A stretch of 64,000 bases of DNA, from the NCBI GenBank assembly GCA_003117195.1, contig BDSI01000076.1, positions 434,001 through 498,000 on the forward strand, read 5' to 3'. The stretch comes from Eudorina sp. 2006-703-Eu-15. Lineage: Eukaryota > Chlorophyta > Chlorophyceae > Chlamydomonadales > Volvocaceae. Each line of letters begins with the position of its first letter. Positions within the stretch are counted from its first letter, which is position 1. The notes under the pieces were generated by a model. It searched no databases. It was given only the letters and a program-made list of their open reading frames with translations, and was not told where the DNA came from. Of this stretch, positions 1 through 13,243 are shown piece by piece. Both the position numbers and the translations under genes were made by a program.

Positions 1-1247
1 GCAAGCAGGGGGCTGTCCAAAGTTGATGAAAGGATGCCGCTGGCGAAGGAATAGTTTAATAATTCGATGAGTGGTTGTTAATGAAAGCTTGTGAAACCCG
101 GTGGTTCTTACTAAAATACATGTCCACGAGCCTTTCCGTGAGTACAGGGCAGCGTTCCATACTGCTACATAAAGCCTTTCCATGTACTGCTGTCTGGTTA
201 TAGAAGCCATGTTAAAAAAAGAACGGAGTCTTTTAGTAGTACAGATGAAATGAGTGAATGAACGTTACAGCGGACCCCAAATGGATCAACGGTGTATGCC
301 AGGGTAAAGATGTTACAGCGGACCCCGCGGGTCATCGGTGACAGCCAAAGCTTCCTCACCATATCATACATTGCATAAACGAAACTGCGCCACCATGGCA
401 CACCGGACACCCTCCACAAGTGCACCGAAACACTCCCCGTGCCCATTCCACCAGGGAATCACCCCGTTCCTGAGAACAAACCACAGCCAGGGATCAAGCT
501 CGCTCCGGGGAAGTTAGCCACCAGGGCGCCCCTATTAGCGAACCACCATCCCAGCCAAGGCGGGCTCACGTCTCCGGCTGTGGCCCGTAGGCTTGGAAGG
601 CAACGGGGGCTGAGCCACCGTCAGGGGTCTGCCCGTACAGTCCCACCATACTGGCCAGGCAGATAGGCCGCCGCTGACCATCTGGACCAACCGCCGTTCG
701 ATATCTATCCATCACGTACGGGCAACGTACGGACGGGCAAAATAAACACCACGCACGCGATATTCTCACGCACGCAGACGCGCGCTCGAGCGCATCTGGT
801 TTTATCAGTCGGCAGACTAGGAAAACAGTTGTCTGCCACACTCCACGATAGATACATCCTACCTACATAGCTGCACGCCTACCACACATTGTCATACACA
901 GTCACCTGCCTGTCTACATGTCTAGGCTTTTTGACCCAATCAAGGACACAAGAAAACAAGTGCATTACGTCCTGATGGATCCTAAAGATTTAGTTGTTAC
1001 CCAAACGCTACGTACGCTGGCCCCGCCCGCACGGTATATTTTGTTAGTTGCCAAGCAGGCCCATTCAGCCCATTAAACACACAAGTCTTTGTAATCTGTG
1101 CTTCTAACCCACGTCCATATCCGAGTGTGTCGTGAGCACGCATGCCAGCAGAGTTATTAACCCCCACGCCGCATGTGTAGCTCGCTCCCAAAAGGCCGTG
1201 CATCGAAAATAAAAACGCTCGCTGCTGCTGTGCGCTTGTATCATTAT
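1..1247. other. 3' flank of pherophorin gene A, no gene seen
   Basis: No coding potential that I can support. On the minus strand this is the region downstream of the first pherophorin gene and probably holds its 3' UTR. TTACA (minus-strand TGTAA, the volvocine poly(A) motif) occurs at about 309-313 and again near 265, which would give a 3' UTR of roughly 0.9-1.0 kb. The small ORFs here are short and lack splice support or family motifs. Confidence 0.5.
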
Positions 1248-4200
1248 TCAGTCCTGCGGCCCCAGGGCGGCATAGGTCGGGCAGCAGCTCCGGTCGTTGT
1301 TAAACAAGCTGACATAACTGCGTGCAGGGAAAGGGAAACAGTGTGTTAATGATTATTAACAGGAGCGATGCGGCCTGCGATAGACGATGTACAAGTGCAG
1401 CGCGCACTGGGTTTAAGCTATTTAGGAAGTACACCGTACTCATATATGGGAACGCCCAGAAGCCGAGCTCACACGCACGTCAAAGCAGCAACGTGACAAA
1501 TGCAGCAAAGTGCCAGTCGAAATTGTCAGCGGGGTCACACTAATTATTGCGTGTTGCTTACCAGGAGTTCGGGAAGTCACCCATACACAAATCGTCCAGC
1601 GAAACCGAGTCGCGGACCTCCATGCAAATTTGACCGCCGTCCGCCTCCTCAAGGTCCCAGCCGACCAGCGTGGCTGAGGACGGGGCCAGAAATCAAGTCG
1701 GGCCCCCGCCGGATTAGCCGGATGCAAACACACACACACATACACATACATAAGTATCACCACAGTTAAGCCGTCCGGGGGCCAGTTAAAAATCTAAGAC
1801 CGGTGCCCTACCTGGCTTGCATCCGAGTGATTAAGTCAGATCTCACAACCGCCAGGCTGCAGACGGATCTACATGCCCCTAGCGCCGTGCACTACTCACT
1901 ATACTTACCCTTGAGTTGGTTGGCGCCGATGGGTCCCCACGAGGTGGAGATCCATCGGGGAGCACCCCCGTGTGCAGTCAGGCGGAAGCCACGGACTTGG
2001 CGGCGGAGCGAGTCATCTGTATATACAAACAATCGTCATCAGTATGCGGCGGGTAGAGGCAAGCAATAATGGAAAATGAAATACCAAATGTGCGTCCGAG
2101 CGCAATATTTGATTATACTTTGATACCAAGGAGTGAGCAGAGTGTGGGGAGAAGGTATACGTAAGAGCAGGGTAAGCAGGTACATATATACTGTAACATG
2201 GCGCGACCAAAGGGTAGTAAAGTTGCACGGGGGTGTTTCCCGCAGGACTATGCTTGTACTGCTTGCGTGCGTATTAAGGGCCGAATCCGTCATGGTTACT
2301 TACCAGCCCACAATTCCACCTTGCGAAGGATGCTACTGGTGCCGCACGGTCCCTGCAGCACCCATATGGGGGTAGATAGTGTGGATCGTCATCTATCCGT
2401 CGCTCGGTGCCGACAACGACCAACAATAATTGCACGCGTATAATAATATTGAAATAATATGTTGACTTATTAAATGTAATCATAATAATTAATATTATAA
2501 ATGTTCAGAGGCATACGGCATATATGCCCCGGGCCAGTGGAATTTGACTCCGGGCTTGCCCCGCCGTTGGCACGGGGACGTTCAACTAATAATAGTTGTT
2601 ATGATTCTTATGATTGTTCACAAAATTTGCGATTGGGCAATTTGAACGACATGCACACACCAGTTACTCAACTCGGCCACACCAAACTGAACAACAGAAA
2701 AAAAACATGAACCGGCCACCGACATTGATGCACATCGATGCAACAGTATCACATTCAGATTTGTACCATTGACAGTCGTGCTGCAATTTTTTTTGCGTCC
2801 ACAAACATACCGGGAAGACGTAATCATCCTGGACCACTCCAATCGTGAAGCAGTACAGAGTGCTGTTGTTTATCCGGCCGCGCTCATGGGTAGATGTCGG
2901 GTAAACGAAAAACGGCATTGTATACTTTCCGTGTTGGCACCTGCCGGCATTATTAGAGCGGCGACGCGGGATCGGGACGAGCGAGGGGCAGCAGTGCGCG
3001 TAGCCGTGAGTTCGATGTATTTATACATCGATGCCCGTTTTATTTCACACAAGAGCAAAAAAGCGCAAAACACGCAAATCCACCGACGTACCACACAACA
3101 TACAAAGCACGTATCAAACAAGATGCATATGTCATGTAAGGCACCTCATCTTCAGCACACGAGTTGCTGGATCGATGTGCCCACCCGCCTACCTACGCAT
3201 GGATGTAGCTAGCTGCCTAGATAGATGAATTAGATGCATCAAGGCAGCGGCCCGTCATCAGGCAGCCCTCCAATTACATGCTGCGCTGAAACCACGTGAT
3301 GACGCGACCTAGCACGTATATGTTTTGCGTGCGTGCTTACTTGCAGGGCGGGAAAGTTGGATCCTCGGGCGTGCAGGTCCAAGAGGCTGACGCGTCCAGA
3401 CAATTGTCGCCAGAGGAAGTCTGAAAGTAGAAAACATAGCCCGCAGTGATCGCGTTGCAGTCTCCTGCCAGTGTCCGCAACCAAAACGCCGCCTGCGCCT
3501 TGGCCCATTCCTCCAGCTGGAGGGCTTCGTCCGCGGAGTAAAACGTTCCGCACATGGATATACGCTTGGCCTCGCACAGCGTGTTGTTGGGGGTGAAGGG
3601 GACAACCATGGGATGGAGGTTCAGGGCGGCGAGCTGCGCATTGACATCATCAGAGAAATGTTGCTGAACGTTATGGCAAGCGTAGTCGCTGAACTCGAAA
3701 ACCGAGAAGGGGCCATCAGCGGTCAATGTAAACTCAAAGCATGTGGCACAAGTGGTCGGAGGAGGGGCAGGATTAGGGTTAGGGGGCGAGGGAGAGGGAG
3801 GAGACGGGGATGGAGGGGAAGGAGAAGGAGGCCGGGGAGAAGGTGGCGGGCGATGTGGGGGCTGCGGCGAAGGGGGAGATGGAGGCGACGGAGAAGGAGG
3901 CGACGGAGAAGGGGGAGAGGGAGACGGGGGTTCAGGGGACGGGGGCGATGGAGAAGGAGGCGACGGGGACGGAGGCGGTGGCGACGGTGATGGGGGCAGC
4001 GGGGACGGCGGCGAAGGAGAAGGAGGCGACGGGGACGGCGGCGAAGGAGAAGGAGGCGACGGGGACGGCGGCGAGGGAGAAGGAGGCGACGGGGACGGCG
4101 GCGAAGGAGAAGGAGGCGACGGGGACGGCGGCGAGGGAGAAGGAGGCAAGGGGGACGGGGGCGGAGGCGAGGGGGATGGGGGCAGCGGGGACGGAGGAGA

Positions 4201-5693
4201 GGGAGAAGGAGGCGAGGGGGATGGTGGAGAAGGAGAAGGAGGCTGCGGCGAGGGAGGAACCGGGGAAGGCGGTGACGGAGATGGAGGCGAGGGGGAAGGA
4301 GGAGTTGGAGACGGCGGTGAAGGCGGCGAGGGTGGTGTTGGCGGAGAAGGCGGCGACGGCGGTGAGGGCGGCGAGGGTGGTGAAGGTGGCGACGGTGGGG
4401 CGGGCAACCTGGGTGTCGTGGTTGCGCAGCAGTCCAGCGAGTAGTCAAACATGGCGGCCAAGCAAGAGCCCGGACTCATGCCGGTGGGTGGCACACACAG
4501 CTGCTCCAGGGTGGTGCATCCTTGGCCGGCGGCGTTCGTGCGAAGAGTGAGGCAGATTTGAGAGAGATTGGCCGTTAGGTTTAGGCCGAGCTGCGTCACT
4601 CGCAAAATGGCGCTGCCGCGGGGGCCATCCAGAGGTCGGTCGTAGCCGGGGGTGACCTTGGCGGGGGCGCCATTGATGGTCGCCGCGACGGAGGCGCCGG
4701 AAACCAGACATTCATTGCGAATGTCAAACTGCGTGCAAGCCGATGCAAATTGGGAAACAAGCAAGGCAGTTGTTAGCAGGCAAGGAACGCGCGAGGTGAA
4801 TGCATGCCGATCCAATCCACCCGCCCATCCAAGTATTGATAACAGAACAGCACGCGGCCGCTGTATATAAATCATCTTCGGGCATGGATGACATGAAGTG
4901 ACGCTGTCGATTAGGCCAGTAGTGTCACAGATTGAGCGAGCCAAAACCTGTCAAGGCCAAACTGCTGTCGCGCGCGCGCCCTCGTCACCTCACCTCAATC
5001 TTCTTCAAGTCCACATTACAACACGAGTGGTTGCAAGATTGGGTGAGGAGGGTGAAGCAGTACTGGTTGCCGCCCATGTATGTTATCAGGGGAGCCAGGC
5101 TGTACGATGCTGGCCGCATATCACAAACAAAGTAAGGAAAATAGGGCACGTTGCCCGTCTGTGTAGTGAGTCCGGGCACTGCGGCCACGTCCTCCGCACT
5201 CGTCGTCGCCACAGCCCTGAAATAAAGATGAGATTGAACAGCGCACACAAGTAGTAGACGTCAGCAGATGGCTGGATGGCCGGCGGTTTATTGATAGAAA
5301 AAGAATAGACACTCAAGAACGTACGCAACGGTTCGATTAACACTTCCTGGTAGAACGAGTCAAGTAAGCCGTGCAACGAATTAAGGTCATCCAATAAACA
5401 TGCTGCTCGAACAGAACCGCCCATGGCGGGGCCCAATATATTTGCTTGCGCAGTGAAGATGAATTTATATGTGCCGAACGACGCGATCAGTGATAAGCCA
5501 GCCAGGGAGTCGGTGCTTAAACGCATGTACATGACAGTACGGCGGCTACTTATCAGGAGCGCAACACTTCCTATCTAGCGCCGTCGGTACACGTATTGAG
5601 GGTCATCTAGACATTACAGAAGATATTGATACGTAAGTAGGTTTCTCACCAAGCGAGAACCAGGAACACCAGATAAGCACGAGGGGGCGCCAT
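1248..5693 (-). CDS. Pherophorin (gene A), extracellular-matrix hydroxyproline-rich glycoprotein, 8 exons
   Basis: Secreted matrix glycoprotein, 707 aa in this model. Exons (5' to 3'): 5693-5650, 5216-4994, 4728-3341, 2940-2811, 2352-2304, 2016-1909, 1673-1562, 1317-1248. All junctions are GT-AG and in phase, giving 708 codons. A signal peptide ([20 protein letters not shown]) is split by intron 1. The N-terminal pherophorin domain (about residues 27-190) has [23 protein letters not shown] and LEQLCVPP. A Ser/Pro rod (about 199-412, mostly SPSPP units) separates it from a C-terminal domain with [48 protein letters not shown] and a closing SCCPTYAA. Established: pherophorins have this globular-rod-globular plan and build the volvocine extracellular matrix. 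The rod prolines are presumably hydroxylated and glycosylated (inference). It lies in tandem with gene B, which shares every intron position and phase. Confidence 0.94.
3763..4420 (-). repeat. Ser/Pro rod-coding repeat of pherophorin A with 30-bp minisatellite core
   Basis: This part of exon 3 encodes the Pro-rich rod. On the plus strand it is almost pure G/A with scattered C. A 30-bp unit beginning GGGGACGGCGGCG repeats five times head to tail at 4001-4150, each copy encoding ten residues of SPSPP type. The composition keeps several frames open on both strands, so long Gly/Glu/Asp-rich ORFs at 3743-4444 and 3810-4550 are shadows. Confidence 0.9.
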
Positions 5694-8184
5694 GGTGGTG
5701 TTGGCGACTCCTGCTCCTGCCGGTGGAACTAGCCGGGATGGTGTGGACAGAGGGGGAACGCTGCGGCCTTTTCTACATACCTGGGAAGCACCTTGGCCCG
5801 GCGAACCGTACAATCATACAAGGGCCTTGTAGGTGATCCGCCGAACAGTACGGCAATCCGCTTCCTCAGGCCGGGCAAGGATTCCCGCCCCGCGCTGTGG
5901 GCGTCCGATAACTAAATATTACTGCCGCAGAGACAAGCCACAAATAAGGCTTCAACTTTATTATATTGTTGCAATAATTGATGATGAATTCTGACGCGCG
6001 TGCGCTTCGTTCGTTGGGTTTACAAGGTTTTAGAAACGCCCGCCCCGCACATACAGCGATTGAGGACTTAAAACCGCTTGTCATCAAACGCTTCTCATGC
6101 CGAGAAATTCACTCATATAACACGGGCAGTTTGGGCAAAAGGGGGGGTCCGGATTCCACGCACAAAAGCCATAAACTGGCTTCCATATAATCCTAGCTAC
6201 GTTGAAATTCGTCATAAACCTGCCATTAGAAGATGAAAATTGTTGACATGTTTTTATGGAAAAGTATGGAAAGGCTCGTCGACCTACCGCCGTTTTTCGT
6301 TGAGTGGTAGTGTAAACCACTAAAACCACCTGATTGCACATGCGCTTCTTTTTTTGACTAATTAATTCAATGGTGGACCCTCAGTAGTCCCGACCAGGCT
6401 ATCCAACGAACGGGCCCAAGCAAATAGCTTCGTAGGCGCCTCGTGCATCTCCGTCATTCTTTCCTTTGTAACCAGTCACCGGAAGTAACGCAATCTTTCG
6501 CTGGCCGCATTGTTCCAATTGGACAGGCCACCTGCTGCCTGCATTCATAAACTCCCCATGGTGCGAACCCGATCCACCCATCACGCACGCATGTGTATTA
6601 CCTGTTGTGAGGTCCAAACGTTCAATGTCTGCTGCCTACTATGCCTACCTCTCTGTACATCACCGTATTTGCCCGCACACCGATCTGGGCCCCCCCCACC
6701 CGCCCGAGCACCCTCTCTCGCTCCGCACCCAATGACCTGCACGGCACAACGCCAACTTCCTAGCTACGCAGCCTGGCCGCCCACCCATACCGTATCCAGC
6801 CCTCCCACAGAGCAATGTATGATGCATGTTATCCCACGAGTAGTCGATCCGCTGGCCCCAGGCATACACCACGGACCGCAAATTTATTTGATCATCATTA
6901 TACTATTATCAGTATTATACATTAGATTATGTACATATTATTGGTATGTGTATTGGTATATATTATTACTATTATTATCATCATTATTACTGCTGCTATT
7001 ATTGTTGCTGTCGCTCGTCTAATCCTGACGCTATAGATCGCTCGATCTGCCGGACAACAGGGATTTGATACTAGGTCGCTCGGTCGGTGGCCATGACCGA
7101 CAAAGTAATTTAGTGTTATGAGACTGGGGCCAACTGCCACACCATTTTAATCGGTAATCGTTAGTCTGTTATCGTTACAGTAATTACGTGCTGGGTTGGG
7201 CACGCAGAACCTTCCGTTTCACCATCCAAGCCGCGCTAAACCGTTCCTCCAACATATCAAATTACCAGCCGTCGCTCTATAAATTAGTAAGGCGGCGGCT
7301 CTTCCCGCAACAACATCCTGTCAACATCCTGCTGAACTATCTAGCTACAGATAGATAGAGCATCCTGCTGCTCGTTCGTTCCACAAGACACACCCATAGC
7401 ATCTATAGCATCCATGACCAACGAGCGAGCTATCATATCAATGGCTCAAGCATACGTAGACGGATTCTGGACAATAAAAGCGCCAACTACGCGAGCACGC
7501 ACGCACCAAGGCCGTGCGAAAGAATAACGAAGCGAGCGAGCGAGAAGCAATCAGCGTTCCCCGGCACGACCTAGCGATGGACAACCGACGGTTGCCGCCC
7601 CCATTTCATTCATTGCATGTGTCTGTGTCGCCGTCGTTAGATAGATACGACAGTTCGTTACCGTCGTCCACGCACCTCGCTATCTATCTGAAACACACAC
7701 ATACACACACATAGGACGCACACAGGAGCCCGCCTGAGAACACAGCAGGAGCGGTTTTCTCGCTCACTAAACACAAACCGGAGCAGGCAGGCATCTATCC
7801 ACGCACCGAGGAATGCCACACACACACGCCAGGATGAACCCGGATGGATGCGTACTTCGTTACGTGGTCAAGCAAACGATCCTACCCACCTACCATGTCA
7901 AGTACCATATTAAGTACCATATTAAGTTGTCCGGACCGCCCCCGTCAGCCAGCAGCGCACTACACGCATTGCGCCAATCCGCAGGACGCATCTACCGAGT
8001 CGGACGTCCTAACGAAGGCCATCCACGCACGCGTGATTACGAATGCCCCTTGCGTGATAAACAATGCAAGGCGCAAGGTAGCTAGGCCGGCTCGGGCTGC
8101 AGTCATCGTCAATGGCCATTGCCAAAATAATCTTTCCAGCTAAGCCACAGGCAGTGGGAATGAAGACAGACGGTCGGCGATTGA
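5694..8184. other. Intergenic: 5' flank of gene A and 3' flank of gene B
   Basis: No gene supported. The part nearest 5694 should hold the promoter of pherophorin A and the part nearest 8184 the 3' UTR of gene B. A TTACA (minus-strand TGTAA) lies near 7175-7180. AT-rich trinucleotide tracts (TAT/ATT type) run at about 6895-7010, CA-rich tracts at about 7690-7720, and a short duplicated AAGTACCATATT at about 7899-7925. No recognisable domain in any frame. Confidence 0.5.
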
Positions 8185-11100
8185 TTAGGTCATCGACCTC
8201 GCGGCGTACGTGGGGCAGCACTTGCGGTTCTCACCAAACAAGCTGACGTAGCTGCGGCAGACAGACAGGAGGGCGGCGGGCGGTTGTCCAGCCATTCATT
8301 GAAGCAAAAATCATCAGTAGTCGATTTCATCGGCGGCGCACATACAAACTAGCTGTTGATGCACATATACATATCTGTACACATGCATACAGCTGGCCTC
8401 GCTCAGAACATGCAAGCAAATTAAGCAACCCACCGACCGACCCCTCGCACACACCGACTCTGCCGAACCCAACCGACGCACACAATTCATGCATAGGGTT
8501 TAGCACATGTATACACACATACTCACCACGTGCTAGCATAGTCGTCGCCCAGGCAGAGGTCATCCAAAGTGGCGGTGTTCTTGACTTCCATGCAGATCTC
8601 TCCACCGTCCGATTGCGCCCGGTTCCAGTTGATGTTCGTTGCTGCCGAAAGATAGTCATACATACATTCGAGTGCGGTCCGCCGTCAGTTATACATCAGG
8701 GCATCGGAGCGAGGACAGGGTGGGGTCCAATAGTACGACAACGTTGGAAAATCATGCTAAGCTGGGCAGGTTTCTTAACAGCGAAGGCATCTATCTGGAC
8801 GCATCCATTCGCCAAACGTACGGCAGTACATCAACAACCGGATGCGCACATTGCAAGGCAACGGGGCATACCTGCCTGAGCAAGCAGGGTAATGTAATTC
8901 CTTATAGCGGCAGGCAGGGCTCAATGCTGCTGATTATCATTGCCGGCAGGGCCTAACGGTGTTATCGTACCGTGCCTGCTTCGTTCGTCGCCAACGAAGC
9001 GCATTGTTTCTTTGTTAATTTGGGCAATAAAGCAATTGATGTCTTCTGCTGCACGAGCCAAAGAACCGCACCTTTCATCATGGACTTACCTTTCAGCTGG
9101 TCGAAGTTTTTCGGACCCCAGGAGGTGGAAATCCATCGGGATTTACCGCCCCGAGGAGTCAGTCGGAATCCGAGAATCTTTCCGCGAATGGTGTTGTCTG
9201 CGTCCAGACATTTACACACACAGGAGCGGCAGTCATATCAGCAACGGATCACATACCACAAATTAGGACGGACGACAAATGTATGAACGAACAACCGCGG
9301 ACCAACTGCTCTAACACCGATGCGTACTGGCCGCCGCTGCTCGTTTAGTCGTCTCGGTGATGAACAAAAGGGAATTATGGATGTCCTTCGGGCACACACA
9401 ATAATCGAGATACTGGCTACAAAACTGCAAGCGCGGCGGCACTACTCACCGACCCAAAACTCGGCCTTTTGCAGCGTCGAGCTGGAAGCGCACGAGCCCT
9501 ACATGAATGTCCCACAGACGCATGCACACGCATGCACGTAAGGCAAGCATACCAGTGCGCAAAGCATACCAGTGCGCAAAGCATACCACATCATCATCAG
9601 GTTGGTAGGGAAGCCCGGTGCTGACGGGGAACGCACCCGGCGGCGGTCCCTTCACCCAACGACACGAATGCCAGGAAACGAGGGTCTAGAGCGACGCCAA
9701 GCAACAGTGAGCACAGGGAGGTGCATCGCAAGCTCAGTCCACCGCATACACGGTTCCGTACGTACCGACGTACGTATGTGCGTGTTAAGCTAAATAGCTA
9801 GTGCCCCAACCCATGCACATCCACATAAACACGATACATGATGAGTAACAACGAAATCCCCTGAACCCTCAAGCACTCACCGCAACGACCTTGTTGTCCG
9901 GGATGGTTCCAGTCGTGAAGCAGTACAGAGAGGTGGCGTTGCTGCGTCCAGGCCGCTGCGTAATCGTCGGCTGCACAAAGAAAGGCGTCCTGAACCGCCC
10001 ATTGACGCAGCTGCGAGTACAGGACACACGCACGCGGAGATGCATGGCAAGGTAATCGGGTTGTTCGGCCGAACTGGGATGATCCGCGCATACATGAAAA
10101 CCATGGATCGATTGTCCATGGAGCAATACATGGCGTATGTAGACCGACAAGCATTTACGGTTAGCAAAACGTTTATTCGCCAAGTAGACAGCTCACTGGG
10201 TCGCTCCAAATGTACAGATGTAGGCCGCTCATACATACTAGTTCGCTAGGTAGGGCATACCTGCAAGGCGGGAACGGCACGTCCTCGGGCCGGCAAGTCC
10301 ACTCGCCCGCCAACGAAAAGCACTCGTCCGAGTCACTTGTGATCCGAAAGCTCAGGCCCGAGTTAATGGCGTTGCAGTCCCCGCCTGCTAGAGTACGCAG
10401 CCAAAACGTCTTCTGCAAATCGGCCCAGGGCTCCAACTGGCGTGCTTCCGCCTCAGAGTAGAAGGTTCCACAAACAGAGACCGTTTGGGGCTGGCAAAGA
10501 GAAGCATTGGTGTGGAAGGGCTGCACCATCGGATGAAGGCCCATGGCATCAATCTGCGCCGTGAAGTCCAGGGATAGCCGTTCTTGGATAGCCAGGCAGC
10601 TGGCTTGGGTAAAGTAAAACAAGGGGTAGGGCACATTTCCAGTGTCCATTGTGAAGGTGAGGCAAGTCGTGCAGTGCGGGCTGGGGGGCGGCGGGGGTGG
10701 TGGAGGGAAGGGCGAAGGAGGTGGGGGCGGAGGCGGAGGTGGCGGAGGCGGCGGAGGAGCGGGCGAAGGAGGAACGGGCGATGGAGGGGAAGGTGAGGGG
10801 GGAGAGGGCGACGGAGGAGAGGGCGAGGGGGGAGACGGCGAAGGAGGAGGAGGAGAGGGCGACGGAGGAACAGGCGAAGGAGGGGAAGGCGACGGAGGAG
10901 AGGGCGACGGGGGAGAGGGCGAGGGAGGAGACGGCGAAGGAGGAGTCGGCGAAGGAGGAGGAGGAGAGGGCGAAGGAGGAACAGGTGAAGGAGGGGAAGG
11001 CGACGGGGGAGACGGCGAAGGAGGAGCGGGCGACGGAGGAGAGGGCGAAGGAGGTGGAGGTGGGTGGGGAGACGGGGGCCGTGGGGAAGGGGGAGTCGGC

Positions 11101-12296
11101 GATGGTGGTGAAGGCGAAGGAGGGGAAGGCGAAGGAGGAGAGGGCGGCGGAGATGGCGGGGCAGGCGAAGGTGGCGATGGCATATAGGTTCCAGTGCGCG
11201 TCAGTGGACAGCAGTCCAACGAGTAATCAAACATGGCCGCCAAGCAAGAGCCCGGACTCATGCCCGTGGGCGGCACACACAGCTGCTCCAGGGTGGTGCA
11301 GCCCAGACCGGCGCCGTTCGTGCGAAGAGTGAGGCAGACGCGGGCTCCGTTGAAAGTCATGTTGAGGCCCAGCTGCGTCACACGCAAAATGGCGCTGCCG
11401 GGTGGTCCGCTTTGTGGCCGGTCATACGTGGGACTGATGCGAGTTGGGACACCGTTGACGGTGGCCGACACCGAGGCGCCAGCGACGAGACAGCTCTCGT
11501 ACACGTTGAACTGTGGGTTACAGAAAGCAAAACGTTATGTTATGAGATGTAGCGCACATTTTTCATGGCAAACGAGTTCGGCATGCGTGAATCGGCTGGC
11601 AACATCAAGCCCACGCCTGCCGACGGTTCGTTAATTATTAGATGTATGTACTGCTGGAAAAGTAAGCAAGCACGAAAACTCTGCGTCCATGATTTTTACT
11701 GAATAATTGCAGTGATATCTGGCTGTGTTATGGGTAGGCGCATTCCAGAATTTGTTGAAAACATGCTGCAAAACCGTTTTGCTCCGTTTTACCTTGGCCG
11801 ATCAGTCAACTCTTCAACGTGTAATAATCGCGCACAGCAGGTTCCTCTAAATCGGCGTCTCCATACAAATGAAAACTCAACTCACCTCTATCTTTTTCAA
11901 ATCTATGTTGCAGCAGGAGTGGTTGCAGGAAGCCGCCAGCAGGGTGAAGCAGTACTGGTTTCCGCCCATGCTGGTCACCTGTGGAGCAAGGCTGTATGTC
12001 GCCGGTGACATCTCGCATTTGAAAAAGGGAAAGTAGGGCACATATGCGGTCGTCGCCAGCTGGACGGTCGCATCCGTCGTCTGGGCCAACCCCGAGCTTG
12101 ATGACCTGAATTGAAATTATACAGGGACGGGGAAATTTATTGCGACTGCTAATGCATGATAACACAGTGAGACGCAGTGACCCTTCGGCCATCACCAACT
12201 ACTATGTATCCCCGCACTACTCGGGTATGGCGGGACATACCATGCAACGATCATCAGCAGCGCTGCGGCCAGGTGGTGGAAACGTGAAGACGCCAT
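8185..12296 (-). CDS. Pherophorin (gene B), tandem paralogue of gene A, 8 exons
   Basis: Secreted matrix glycoprotein, 664 aa in this model. Exons: 12296-12241, 12105-11886, 11510-10261, 10010-9881, 9498-9450, 9197-9090, 8641-8527, 8251-8185, giving 665 codons in frame. The signal peptide is rich in Ala/Leu ([19 protein letters not shown]). The N-terminal pherophorin domain carries [20 protein letters not shown] and LEQLCVPP. The Pro-rich rod (about residues 198-368) ends in an almost uninterrupted polyproline run. The C-terminal domain carries [51 protein letters not shown] and a closing KCCPTYAA. Exons 4, 5 and 6 have exactly the same lengths as in gene A (130, 49 and 108 nt) and all phases agree, so the two genes arose by tandem duplication. 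The rod differs most in sequence and length. Confidence 0.94.
10680..11180 (-). repeat. Pro-rich rod-coding repeat of pherophorin B
   Basis: Part of exon 3. The plus strand is a G/A-rich imperfect repeat of GGAGGAGAGGGCGA-like units, encoding SPSPP and SPVPP-type motifs on the minus strand and a long PPPPP stretch near 10690-10760. The repeats are less regular than the 30-bp core in gene A. Plus-strand ORFs here (10642-11187, 10697-11332) are compositional shadows. Confidence 0.88.
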
Positions 12297-13243
12297 GGTG
12301 GTGTTGGCGGCTTCAGGTTGTGGATTGACTGCCGAGAATGGCGTATATGTAGGCCTCTCCCTTCCACGATCCCTCGGTACGACAGCGGGTTTCTTAGGCC
12401 TTATCGTGCTCAGCGAGGTTTTTGGGTTTGTACGGAAGGTATACGACGACGAAATGGTGGGCTATGCACCAGATGCACTCGCCCCTGAACAAGCCAGCCA
12501 GTTTTTACATGTGTGCAAGGGGTGTGGTGTTTTCATAATTGAATGAGCGAGCTACTGGTCTGGGACTTATGTCGCGCGGTTTAATACTCTGCATCGATGG
12601 TTTTTAACGAAATAACAAGTTTAGGCGATATGTTGAGTTATTGTTATCACTTACCCGGATACCTTACTTGATTGCGCAAGGCTTGACAAGTTGAGCTACG
12701 CAATTATTATTAGGATGTTACGCAATTGTTGTGGTCCTTCGTGGTAAGGTCCATCCCAAGGTCATCTTTGAGAGCATGAAAATGATACCGCTACTGCTTT
12801 TGAAATCATGGTACCCACGCATTGATGAGTTCTCACCAAGACCAAAAGACGGACGCAGAAGCAAGCTACCAAAAAAGGGGCAAAAGCCTTACAAAAGCTT
12901 TGGTTCCTACTGTGTCGGATTGTGTCTACACAGCGTTTGATCGCAGGTAGGTAGGGTCACGCACAGTTTCACTGCCCCGGCGCACCGGTGGGCCTTCCGT
13001 GGCTGGCCGCTGGCTGGCTGGAAAGCCCTTATTAGATATTCGCACGGATGATCAAATGATGATGATGCGCTGATGCGCCGTGACCATTGTGTCATCATAA
13101 GAGCCTATCAGGTCCGTCCGTGATGATGTATAGACGATGTCTTGGGATGGCAGCATTTGCGCGCATTAACAGATACGTAGAATTACGAGAGACAGGACCA
13201 TCGAGATTATTACGTCGCGGTGGCGGGGCACACACACACACAC

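Noticed and set aside
3743..4444. Gly/Glu/Asp repeat protein on the plus strand
   Set aside because: Exact antisense of the pherophorin A rod; the open frame follows from repeat composition.
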